From Diplonema papillatum (taxonomy: Eukaryota > Euglenozoa > Diplonemea > Diplonemida > Diplonemidae): DNA of 64,000 nucleotides. The translations under genes were made by a program, and so were the position numbers. Below the pieces are notes generated by a model. That model did not search any database. It saw only the letters and a list, made by a program, of their open reading frames with translations, and was not told the DNA's origin. Below are positions 42,827-52,653 of this stretch, piece after piece (positions within the stretch are counted from its first letter, which is position 1; each line of letters begins with the position of its first letter). Location of the stretch: NCBI GenBank assembly GCA_030068145.1, contig JAPJBO010000178.1:243183-307182 (forward strand). The letters are read 5' to 3'.

Positions 42827-43165
42827 GTGCATGCAAAGAACAGAGGCTTGCGACGCTGTTCGGCATGGTATCGAGGGAAACGAAGGCGGCGCATTCTTCA
42901 TCAGCTATTGGATGCTGCTAACGATCTGAAGAAAGCGTTTACCTTCGTCACCCTTATTGTAGTTGATGAGGCCTCAGCGCTTTATCTGGGTCTGGTCCAT
43001 CGCCTGCGGATAATGAGAGACGAACCCGAAAGGCCTTGTGGCGGGGTGACGGTGCTTTCTGGCGGAGACATTTGTCAGGTGCTCACCTATTCCCCCCAAA
43101 TTCTCGAAACAATGCGAACAGGTGCGGATGTGCCTCAAGAGAGCCCTCCAAGAGGAACGGGGTGA
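42827..43165 (+). pseudogene. PIF1-type helicase relic
   Basis: The frame contains TLIVVDEASALYLGLVHRLR and, 14 residues on, GGVTVLSGGDICQVL. This matches the Walker B (VDE-S) and motif III (FGG..V.GD..QL) spacing of PIF1-family helicases, including those in Helitron Rep-helicase proteins. The Walker A loop expected upstream is not legible, the frame is short, and homology ends by about 43120 where the 180-bp repeat field resumes. Decayed; no terminal signals of a Helitron were found. Confidence 0.5.
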
Positions 43166-45011
43166 GATCTCCGTGTGCAGCTTCTCTGCTTATGAGTCCC
43201 ACAGCTGGGAGAGCCCCATCAACTTGCGGATCCGCCGAAAGGAGGCTGGTGACCCCCGTGGCAAGCGCAGTCGGCGAGTACGAGCAGTGCCTCCGATGAA
43301 GCAAGGGGCACTCCGACGATGTGGAAGGATGCCAAGAGGAGAGGGGGGATTGGAGAAAAAGATTCTGGCAAGAAACGGTGGTATGTACGTGGGATATGCG
43401 ACTTGCAACCTCCAGAACCCGGGAACCCGTTCGACAGGTCGCATACCCCAGCACCGTACTTTGGTAGAATCCTTCTGCCTGGAACCCATCCTTTTTTTGG
43501 CACGTCTCACATATTCATCAGCCGAGCGGACGAAGCGGCGACGAGGGCTCTTGGAGAGAAACCCGGTCCTGGACGCGGAACTCCTGCATCTGAAAAACGC
43601 CTTGTGCGGTCTTCATTAAAGACTTCTCGCAGCTGGGCGAGCCCCATCATCTTGCGGTCCGCCGAAGAAAGGCCTCCGATGAAGCAAGGGGCACCCCGAC
43701 GATGTGGAAGGATGCCAAAAGGGGAAGGGGGGGATTGGAGAAAAAGACAGGCGCTTCGTTTTGTTTGTGCGTGCCGGTTGATCGTTTTCCCACTTGTATT
43801 TACCCTGTGTGTATTCAGGTAAGGAATTCTGATCAACCACCAAAACACGCTGCCTACGTCTTTTTAGCCTGCACAATACATTGAAGGCAACCCACAAGAT
43901 TGTCAGTACTAAAAAGATTCTGGCAAGAGACGATGTGGTGTGTACGTGGGATATGCGACCTGCACCCTCCAGAACCCGGGAGCCCCTGTGGTTTGACGGG
44001 TCGCACACCCCACGTGAACAGCATCGTACTTCGGCAGAATCCTTCTGCCCAAACCCCCTCCCTTTTATGGCACGTCTCACACATTCATCAGCCGAGCGGA
44101 CGAAGCGGCGACGAGGGCCCTCGCTTGGAGAGAAACCCGGTCCTGGACGCGGAACTCCTGCATCTGAAAAACGCCGTGTGCGTGGTCTTCACTCCGCCAG
44201 CAACACCATCTTCGGCAAACAAAACGAACAACGACGACGGCTACAGCACCAGCAACAGAACCAAGCGGCACACAAGGTTCGACGACACCAACGAAAGACT
44301 TCCCGCAGCTGGGCGAGCTCCTTCATCTTGCGGTCCACCGAAGAAGGCCTCCGATGGAGCAGCAAGGGGCACTCCGATATGTTTTCGTCAGTGGACGAAG
44401 CGGCGACGGGGGCTCTCCTGGAGAAACCCCCGATCCTGGACGTGGAACTCCTGGTTCTGGAAATCAGGGTAAAATCCGTGTGCTTCTTTACTAAAGACCT
44501 CCCGCACAGTTGGGAGAGTCCCATTATGCTGCAGATCCGCCGAAGAGAGGCCTCCGATAGAGCAAGGGGCGCTTCGGCACACTATCTTCATCAACCGAGT
44601 GGATGAAGCGGCGCCGAGGGCTCTCTTGGAGAGAAACCCGGTCCTGGACGAGGAATTCCTGCGTTAGCAAAACGCTGTGTGCGGCTTCTTTACTAAAGAC
44701 CTCCCGCACAGTTGGGAGAGTCCCATCATGCTGCAGATCCGCCGAAGAGAGCTCCGATAGAGCAAGGGGCGCTTCGGCACACTATCCACGCGCATAAAAG
44801 TCGAACTTTGAGTGCGTGAGCCCCTTCATAAGGAAGACCCATCACATGGATTCGCCCAAGATCCACGTGCAGCTTCTTCGCTGAAGACTTCCCGCAGCTG
44901 CGAGAGCCCCATCGGGTGCGTTGGGCAATACCCCGGGGACTGTGCATCTGCAGATGCTTTGAGCTTTTTCTGTGCCTAGGTTTTCGTACGTCTTCTTAAC
45001 CATGGCAGAGT

Positions 45012-45178
45012 TTGAATAGAGCATCTATTTGGTATCGGAAAGTAGGTGCAAGATCAGGCAAACCTTTCGTTTAACCGTGAATCTAATGATCAGGGCTTAC
45101 CCCACATCCTCGCTTTCATTTCACCAACCCTGTGACAATTCTCATCTTCACCGTTTCTGCCAACGCGACCTTTTCTCC
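45012..45178 (+). repeat. Repeat family C, uninterrupted copy
   Basis: It runs from TTTGAATAGAGCATCTATTT to GCCAACGCGACCTTTTCTCC. The same repeat flanks retroelement 2 (55326-55449 and 59176-59429), where it is split. This copy therefore shows what the target looks like without the insertion. Confidence 0.85.
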
Positions 45179-45319
45179 GGGATGGAAACGAAAGAGACTC
45201 AGTGTTGCACTTTCCCCGACACGCCAATGCCCCGCATGGCGGCCCGATAGCGATCCTCGAAAGGAGGAGGAATGGTCAGCGGTAACGAGGGAAGTTCTTT
45301 GTTACGTGCCGGGGGAGGA

Positions 45320-45500
45320 TCAGCCTGTTAAGTGAGTGAATATGATCGGCAGGCTAATCCCCAAACACGCTGCCAGCCTTTCGTGTTTACAATTAATTGT
45401 TATTTACAAAAAAACAGGAAGTCGGTCCCAAATAACTTCCCGCGGTGGAGAAGACCTGCCTAAAGGGTACAACTGCCTTCGGGTGGGCTAGTCTTAGTCC
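45320..45500. other. No gene; repeat fragments
   Basis: It shares GCCGGGGGAGGA..GTGAGTGAATATGATC with 36110-36160. Confidence 0.4.
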
Positions 45501-45536
45501 GACACTTGGTGCTGGGGGAAAAGGGAAACATACTCG

Positions 45537-45834
45537 ACGTAGCTGCTTCGACTCCGAATGGAAGGGAGGAAATATATAGAGGTAAGGGGCAAATACAATA
45601 CAAACACAATCTGATTTCTTCTTCGCGTTACACCACCGTGTGTTGTTTTCTCACTCAGGACTTTGACCTGTTGTGCTTGTGTGATTTTGTCGTGTTGGGG
45701 TAGACCCGCATGACCTCACGTCCGTACAACACGTGGTTCGGTAGTTACAGCACTTGGGATTGCTTCTGTTCTTTGTCGGGCAGCATCGTCGAGCATTTCC
45801 TTTCAAGCTGGCGCTTATGTAAAAAAAAAAAAAA
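45537..45834 (+). repeat. Repeat family D, copy 2
   Basis: Collinear with 32868-33122, with about 45 extra bases (CACCACCGTGTGTTGTTTTC) before GACTTTGACCTGTTGTG. It ends in A14. Confidence 0.8.
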
Positions 45835-46039
45835 ACGGCACCTTTTCTTTTTGCCGTCTTTCACTTCGGTTGACCGCTGCTTCTTCTTCTCGCGCGCCTT
45901 TTGCTTCCGTTTTTTCTGCGTGATTTGTCGGGGGTTCAAGGTGTGTGCTGCAGCTGCAGCATCGTCGACGCTCGCAGCGCATCGAAATACAGGACAAAGT
46001 GGCTGGCTTTCCTTGTGCTGGAAGAAGAAGAAGGGGAAG

Positions 46040-46300
46040 AAGTTTTTGTTCTTCGCTTACACCACCGTGTGTTGCTTTATCACTCAGGACTTTAGACCTG
46101 TTGTGTTTGTGTGTTTTGTCGTGTTGGGGTAGACCTGCATGACCTCACGTCCGTTGAACACGAGGTTCTTTACAGCACTTGGGATCCCTTCGGTTCTTTG
46201 TCGGGCAGTTATTGTCAAGCATTTCCTTCCAAGCTGGCGCTTATGTAAAAGAAAAGGGCCGCTCCTGGTCCATCCGTGTGGCAGGCTTTCCCTGGTACCC
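46040..46300 (+). repeat. Repeat family D, copy 3 (5'-truncated), joined to an F fragment
   Basis: It starts within the family at CTTACACCACCGTGTGTTGC and runs to GGCGCTTATGTAAAAGAAAA. A family F fragment (GGCCGCTCCTGGTCC, GCAGGCTTTCCCTGGTACC) follows the A-rich tail. Confidence 0.7.
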
Positions 46301-46309
46301 ATGCGCTGG

Positions 46310-47045
46310 AAAAAAGGGATATATAGCTCCTCACCCACCAGATCAGCCTTTTAATACTCGATGCATGAGACATTGTGCACTCCGGTGTTCTTTTCTGGAC
46401 GATAAGGAGAGACAGGAACGTACGCGCGTGGGGCCGAAGACTACATTCTAAGCGATGTGTTTGTGGTGTCTAGTCTTGTGGGGCTAGCTTGCTTAGCCGT
46501 TTACCTTTTTTTAACCACATGCAATGTGTCAGGGCATTAGCTTGGCCTCCGGCCCATTTTCCAAATTTGGGCAGCGCCGCCGGTAAGCTTGAGGCAATGA
46601 GTTCAGGAAAAGGGGCGGCTCCCTGCATGTGCAGGAGGGGCGGGGGTAGTCACGCCTTGCCGCGACCTCTTCCGCTCACCTGCATGTGTTCGCGTACCCC
46701 CTGAGCAGTATGCTATGCAGCGTCAGCTACGAAGGCGCGGGCAGACTTGTGACCAGATTCCCTTGATGTGTGCCTGGATTCGCATTCACGAACAATAACA
46801 CTTCTCGTCTGGCAGTCCTGGAAAACCCTGTTGCCGCAGTGCGACTTTCCTTCAATCACGTCGATTTTTTAGGCCCCCCGTGGCTTTTGCTGTATTTTCG
46901 GAAAGTACCGAAGGTATGCAAACAGTCCGCTCTTCGATCTGTCGAGAGCTGCGACTCAACTGTTTCTTTGACTTGTTGTTATCGACCTCTTTCACTGTTC
47001 GAATGCCGGGCCAGTCTCAAACTGCCATTCGAAAACGTAACGCCA
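46310..47045. other. No recognisable gene
   Basis: 46644-46700 weakly resembles the end of the GA-satellite family (GTCACGCCTTGCCGCGACC). A 40-bp segment between TTTTTTAG (46870) and GTATGC (46914) could be a micro-exon, but this is not compelling. Confidence 0.35.
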
Positions 47046-47048
47046 CCG

Positions 47049-47188
47049 AAAACTTGGACTGTTTACGCCCGCCACTAAACCCAGCATTGCCTGTGTTTCG
47101 TGTGGGCTACAGCACATTTACCTCCTTTGATCTATCGCAACTGGCAGTCTCCTCAAGCATTTCCTACAAAGCAGGTGCTTGTACAAAA
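47049..47188 (+). repeat. Repeat family A, 3' half
   Basis: From ACGCCCGCCACTAAACCCAG to GCAGGTGCTTGTACAAAAAC. It ends 20 bp from the donor of the exon candidate at 47208, so it lies in that exon's presumed downstream intron. Confidence 0.8.
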
Positions 47189-47207
47189 ACAAGACGAATC
47201 TACATAC

Positions 47208-47357
47208 CCGCTTCGCTGGATTCAACAGGGTGATGACGGTGTCGTCGTTCTCGCCTTCGAGGAGCAGGCTTCCTTTGTACGCAACCACCTTTCGCATCTT
47301 TGCGGCGTTGATGGCGGCCATGACTCTCCCACCCGCACGTTTTCGAACCTCGGTATC
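47208..47357 (-). CDS. Candidate internal exon, phase 0
   Basis: The exon of exactly 50 codons lies between CTCTCAG (acceptor) and GTATGT (donor). It reads DTEVRKRAGGRVMAAINAAK then MRKVVAYKGSLLLEGENDDT and VITLLNPAKR. It is open throughout, with balanced composition and GC-rich codons. Both boundaries are phase 0, matching the first-exon candidate at 49067-49180 on the same strand 1.7 kb upstream. They may belong to one gene, interrupted by a 1-kb transposon in the intron. No family recognised. Confidence 0.5.
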
Positions 47358-47714
47358 CTGAGAGGGTTGTTCGGAGAAACGTAGAGGACGCCGTACCAAT
47401 AGAGGTTTCAGCTTAGTGTGACTTTGATCAAAGTAACATCAAGGCAGGCCTTTCAAAGACCAGCCACAGTCAACGCCGCGTGGGTGCGGGCATTTGATAT
47501 TAATTATCGTGTTCCAAACCCCCGATCGCGCGTAACCCTGGAAGCACCCAGAGGGTGTCGGTGGTACAAAGATGCAGTTGCCCGCATCCAACCGGCAATC
47601 AGCTCGCATCGGGAAGTTGACGCTACCCACCTGGACAAGGTGTCGTGCGCCCAGTAGAGGTATACGTACTTGTACACGTATTACATACCTACATGCGGAT
47701 AGGTGCAATGCTAC

Positions 47715-48710
47715 TGGGGGGGGCTAATTACTATTGAACCGTATAATACAATTGAACCGTATAATACAATTGAACTCTTTTTTCGGGGAATCGGCGCATC
47801 CCAACCGTATAATACAATTGAATTGTAATGTTACTGTACGGCTGACACTTTCGCACTGCCGTTGAGTGTGAGCCAGCCAGTGAGGCGGTTTCAGGGCCGT
47901 TTTCGTTTCGGATTCTTTTTGGAAAAGTCATGTTGGACCTCCAAAGCGGAGAAGAAATCCTAAAACGAGGTTTTGGCGTGCATTCCGAACCCGGGTCTTC
48001 CAAAGGTTTTGAGCATGATCATGATGATGTCGCTGATGCCGTTGCTCGTGCCAAAGTCTTGGAGCTGGCTGTGTGTGCGGGGACACGAACATGGCAATGG
48101 GCCGACAATCGCAGTGTGGCGGTGGCTCCGGAGCTGCTGAGCCAGCCGGAGACACTGCCAATCGTGACCGTGGCCCGGCATGGGGGCGATGACCCATCAG
48201 ATGGGACATCTTGTTATCCCCAGATTTATCGGTGGTACCCGTCTGCCGCCAGCGCTCTCTGTCAAAAAGAGAAAGCAGTAAGTTCGTCGGACTGCGGTCG
48301 CCATGCTGTTGGAAACTCTGATTTTGAGCAACCGCCCCAGAAAGTGAACCTTAGGCCCAAGTTAGGGTACTCTCTTGCCAAGAGTCTTGGCAGGAGTCTT
48401 GCCAGGTGTTGGTGGAAACACCCACGGCATGCGGTATTTCCGACCCGGTGCACGAGAAATCAGGGCTCGGAGTCCGAACTGCGGGCTCGAACCTTTCGCT
48501 TGTTGCGTGAAGGTTTTCCCTTCAGTTTTTGCTCGGAGTCGGAGTTGCATTGTACTGTCATTTAGTCCCGACAACAACGTGTTTCTAACAGGCAAGCTGC
48601 ACTTCAATTGTAATACACTAGTGTTTTTTGGGGGGGGTCTGGGACCCCCCAATTCCACGCCGTGTATCGTTATATTACAATTGAACTCAATTGTAATTGG
48701 CCCCCCCCAG
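47715..48710. mobile_element. 1-kb inverted-repeat DNA transposon with TA flanks
   Basis: The left end CTGGGGGGGGCTAATTACTA and the inverted right end CTGGGGGGGGCCAATTACAA form terminal inverted repeats, with TA immediately outside both. Subterminal TACAATTGAA words repeat at each end. A 996-bp body is too short and lacks a transposase frame with DDE/D features, so it is non-autonomous. It contains a captured exon-like segment (47960-48064). TA flanks suggest mobilisation by a Tc1/mariner-like transposase. Confidence 0.75.
47960..48064 (-). CDS. Captured terminal-exon-like segment inside the transposon
   Basis: After CACAGCCAG (acceptor) 35 codons read LQDFGTSNGISDIIMIMLKT then FGRPGFGMHAKTSF and TAG. 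Length is a multiple of three and the protein text looks real. It could be a host gene's last exon captured by the element, or less likely an exon of the flanking gene. No family recognised. Confidence 0.35.
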   Translation of the reverse strand, partial: LQDFGTSNGISDIIMIMLKTFGRPGFGMHAKTSF

Positions 48711-48869
48711 TAGGTATCCACAGCACGGTGAGTTCACGTAGTACCACATCACCAGCACGAGTACTCACAGATGCTACGTGCGACACTGTGCCATTGTGGA
48801 CCCTCTGTACTGTGGGACCCACTGTACTGTGGGAATTGTCACGAACTCTTCTTGTATTATAGAGTGAAA

Positions 48870-49060
48870 GTTCGCTTGAACTCTATTTTTCTTGATGAAA
48901 CTGTTTTTCCCTTTATTACTAACTGCGGCCTACCTGCTGATGGTTTGGTATCAAGCAAACTGAACAATGCGATGTGAATGCCCTCAGTAAACAGCAAGCA
49001 CTGTGGACCGACGAGCCGGGGGGGAAAGACTTAGTTCAATGCTTAGGGGGGGAATTGGAG
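48870..49060. other. No gene; family G fragment
   Basis: 48862-48885 has GAGTGAAAGTTCGCTTGAAC. Nothing else is recognised. Confidence 0.4.
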
Positions 49061-49066
49061 GCATAC

Positions 49067-49180
49067 CATGCGTAGAGCGCCGAAGGTTGCGCCACCAGAG
49101 CCGGATTCCTCCTCCATCACACGCTCGATCTCCTTCACGAGGACGTCCATCTCCTCCTCCTCATCGCCGCCGGTCGCCAT
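49067..49180 (-). CDS. Candidate first exon, acidic N-terminus
   Basis: ATG at 49180, 38 codons, ending exactly at a GTATGC donor, phase 0. It reads MATGGDEEEEMDVLVKEIER then VMEEESGSGGATFGALRM: an acidic start and an amphipathic helix. The donor type and phase match the exons at 47208-47357 and 9291-9470. The family is unknown, and linkage to 47208 is inferred from strand, phase and distance only. Confidence 0.45.
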
Positions 49181-49199
49181 GGCACCTGCCCCTGGAGCG

Positions 49200-49467
49200 C
49201 ACGGGCGCCGGAGCAAACGACGGCAACGGACAGACGGACACGCTTCACCGTCCCTTCACACAGGGATCGTCTCCCCCACCTGTTCGTCTGCCTCGCTGTT
49301 CCCTCCGCGTCCTTCGGGGCAACTTCTTCTGGGGTATCCCAACAAGTAAATGCGGGCCGCGGGGCGCCGGCGTTTCGTGGGGCCGGCTTGAGGGGTGCCT
49401 CTTCCGCCTGGCTTCTTCTTGCTTGGGCGGTCGGGGGGAAGGAGCCTTTTTTAGTGCTGGCGGGTTT

Positions 49468-49502
<35 letters not shown>

Positions 49503-50200
49503 CAACCGGCTGTCTTCTTTTGTTTTCTCTCTTTTTTTCTGTTTCTTTAGGAGAGGGAAAAGTCTTCCCCACCCACCGCTGTGTCTATGTGTGCGTGTGT
49601 GAGTGGGTCTGTGTCGTAGTTCTTGGCTTGAAGTGGGTAACGTTAGCACCGTCTGAATCAAATTTGTCACCTTCACGAGACGGTTCTGAGCTTCCGACAC
49701 GCTGTTTCGGAACCCTGTGGCTCTTCTCCGAAGGGTGGTATGGTCCTTTGACAGAGTGAGCCGATGCCTCTCTTCTCACCTTTAAAACACAGCTGAGTCA
49801 CTGACAGACGCTAGCGTCCGACATTTTGCACGCACGTACAGTCGTTGGGCTCTCGGCTGGGTCGCAATCTTGAGGCGCAGTCCCTCTCAACCGCACGGGC
49901 ACCGACTCAGTCGGTTTTGCCTTGCCGCCACACTGCTTCTGGTGCAGCTATTGACCGTTAAATTCCGCTTCTTCGAGGGGTCGCTCGGAGCCGTTGCTTC
50001 CACTCGTCCCGCGCATTTAACGTGCATTTAATGCCGCGTTCGCCCAAACAGAATACGTGGTTACGGTCCTCAGCTGGCCTGCTAAAGCTGTGGGACAGAG
50101 AAAGAAAATTCGCGTCCTGTTCAGTGGATTTCATTCTCTGCCGGCGCTTTGCACGAAATTAGCTGGCATTAAATTCCCAATAAAAACAGACTGTCCCTCT
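49200..50200. other. No recognisable gene
   Basis: It contains a GT microsatellite at 49472-49502 and long overlapping low-complexity frames around it. Confidence 0.4.
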
Positions 50201-50204
50201 TGTC

Positions 50205-50480
50205 GTCGCCAAACGCTGTGAACGGATACGCAGTCGGGAAGCCCAGCGCTCTAGTGGGAGTATGGGGTTCAGCTAGCGGGAAGCTAGGAGCACGTCGTGC
50301 TGCAACCATGCGTCGCTCCGGGGGACGGGTAGAGTGGAGAGCTTGTCCCTCTGATCGGTTGTGCTTTGTCGCCAAACGCTGTGAACGGATGCGCAGTCGA
50401 GAAGATCGGCGCTCTAGTGGGAGTGGGGGAGTGCGGCTAGCGGGGAGCTGGGAGCACACAGTGCTGCAACAATGCATCGT
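50205..50480 (+). repeat. Tandem duplication, about 150 bp
   Basis: GTCGCCAAACGCTGTGAACG..CGCAGTCG..GCGCTCTAGTGGGAGT..GCTGCAAC occurs at 50205-50335 and 50366-50480. Confidence 0.75.
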
Positions 50481-50599
50481 TGCACGGGCCTGGTGGTCCT
50501 CCTGGTCGATCAGAATTCATGACCTAAGAACAATAACAGGGTCAATACAAGTGGGAACAATCAGCCTGTCCGCACAACCAAAACGAAGCGCCTGACTTT

Positions 50600-51480
50600 T
50601 TTGCACATGTTTTTCCGTTGAACGCTCTGTGGAAGTTGCCCAACTTTGCTACACGGATCTGATGACAAGTTACAAGCCCGTTGATACAACAACGTTCTCG
50701 CTTTCCAGCTGCCGTACCACCACGACTGCATTGCATCGATTGGAGTGCGAGAGCTATTTGCGAGGCTGCCCTTGGCCTTAGTGTTCTCGGCACCTCGAAT
50801 CGCATGCCTGGCTACGTACAAGACCTCGGCAGCGATGCGAAGAACGTTCACGACAAGAAGTGGGCATCCATTAGCGTCGCTGGAAGTGCAGCTGTGCGAA
50901 GAACTGTTCAAACGGAGAGTGGGAATCGTGCCGTGGTGCAACGGAGCGACATGCGTGTGCAAGAAGAAGAAACAGAACGGTACGGCAGATAGCCTACCAT
51001 TACGGACTGATTCTTCTGTTTGCACTGGGGAAACACGCGGAGGCAGGCCACATAAACCAGACGAATTGGCCGCCTGTACAACTCACCTGACCCATCGGCG
51101 GGATCAACCGAGTAAGCTATCAGCACCCAAATAGCAGCTCCAGCAGACATGGAGGGTATGTGATATCCTATCAGCACCTACTAGCACGCCGCCATACCAC
51201 CATAGTTAGTGGGTGGGAGATGCCACAACTGTCCACACCCACCCCTGTCCATGGCAGTCCTGGATAGTAGGCATAATGGTGTCAGTATGGCCAGTATGCA
51301 TAGATCCCAGGATCTAGGACTTTACGCGCCATTCTCCGTTATCCACTGTGGAGAAAGTCGCTTTTGCGAAGAACCGCGTCTATCCGCTATCACAAGAGGT
51401 CGACGAGAAGAGAGAGGCGTCGGCGGGCATGCGTAACCGCTTTTCATCCCGACGAAGAGATTGCTTGCAATAGGCACCAT
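50600..51480. other. No recognisable gene
   Basis: Frames of 103-154 codons overlap on both strands (50561-51134) without domain features. 51100-51310 has repeated CACCATAG/CAGTATG words. Confidence 0.35.
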
Positions 51481-51489
51481 TTTCCACCG

Positions 51490-51531
51490 TTCAAAGAGCA
51501 CAGCTCTTTGATGCGAGAGGTCCATCCCAGC
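51490..51531 (-). repeat. Copy of the TMEM107 3' end
   Basis: Matches 51716-51757 (CACCGTTCAAAGAGCACAGC, TTTGATGCGAGAGGT), the sequence just after the TMEM107 stop codon. Confidence 0.7.
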
Positions 51532-51754
51532 CTTCTGAATACCAGCAGTACGCTGATGCCCAGCAATCTGGGCCAGTTGCAACCTGAGCCGTAGATCCAA
51601 CTACGAGCGACAATGCCAAGGCCAAAGGAAAGCCCTCGCAGTTGGGTGGAGACGCAACTCCCAGCCTGGAGCGCGCGCTGTCGCACGGTGTTGCCGGAGT
51701 CGCACGAGCTGAATTTTCCACCGTTCAAAGAGCACAGCTCTTTGATGCGAGAGG

Positions 51755-52195
51755 TCACCAGCTGATTTTCTTCGAAGCCCGGATCTTTGCAATGAGGACC
51801 ACCTCCATAAGCGTCGGCGGCAGCACGAACACGAAGAACACGTGCCAGAAGCGGGCGTAGTGCAGCGAAGCGAAGTGCGTGTACAGGTACAAGGCCGCCG
51901 CGGCGCTGTGCAACGGGATCTGGACGAAGGCGGCGAGGGTTTTGTGCGTGGTGTAGCCAACCAGCAAGCCGGCCATGCAAATCAGAATGCAGAGGATGCC
52001 CAGGCCCAGGGCAGCCCTCGCACTCCGGTCGATCGAAGTGTACGTGGACTGCTGGTAGTTCGGCCTCAGGGAGGCGAGGACGTTGTCCTCAACGCCGTCC
52101 AGGCACATCAGAACGGCTATAAAACTGCTGGCCGTCGCAATGAATTTCGCCGGCACGAGAACTTGGTGCAACTTCCATCCGTAGCCGGCTGGCAT
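51755..52195 (-). CDS. TMEM107: TMEM107-like ciliary transition-zone protein
   Basis: Intronless, 146 residues from the ATG at 52195 to TGA; the frame opens upstream without another ATG. Four hydrophobic helices lie at about 14-33, 61-82, 86-107 and 116-136. It aligns with animal TMEM107 over its whole length: LVPAKFIATASSF at the start of helix 1, the long loop with YTSIDRSARAALGLGILC, the PLHSAAAALYL segment and WHVFFVFVLPPTLMEVVLI at the end. The length (146) is close to human (140). TMEM107 is a tetraspan component of the MKS module that gates the ciliary transition zone, so the organism probably builds cilia at some stage. The product call is from recognition, not from a search. Confidence 0.8.
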   Translation of the reverse strand: MPAGYGWKLHQVLVPAKFIATASSFIAVLMCLDGVEDNVLASLRPNYQQSTYTSIDRSARAALGLGILCILICMAGLLVGYTTHKTLAAFVQIPLHSAAAALYLYTHFASLHYARFWHVFFVFVLPPTLMEVVLIAKIRASKKISW

Positions 52196-52338
52196 TCTCC
52201 CTCGCTTCTTTTCCCTCCTCGCGGCGACCCGTCTTCTCCCGTTTGCTTCTTTCAAGGCTGAGTCCGCATGAAAAATGAGTACTTTTCACGACTGTTTTGT
52301 AAGATTGTATGAGGTTTAAACAACGGAGGAGATAACGT

Positions 52339-52653
<315 letters not shown>

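Larger units (their letters stand above)
40860..44830. repeat. Degenerate repeat field, unit about 180 bp
   Basis: The recurring block is GACGAAGCGGCGACGAGGGC, GAGAAACCCGGTCCTGGACG, AACTCCTGCATCTGAAAAAC, GCTGGGAGAGCCCCATCATC, GATCCGCCGAAGAGAGGCCT and AGCAAGGGGCACTCCGAC. Blocks lie near 41065, 41480, 43130, 43520, 44095, 44330, 44590 and 44690, separated by unrelated inserts. Stops interrupt every frame, so it is not an expressed gene now. Confidence 0.75.

Noticed and set aside
46870-46914. 40-bp micro-exon between TTTTTTAG and GTATGC
   Set aside because: It has splice-like ends, but the peptide is too short to judge and there is no partner exon on that strand.
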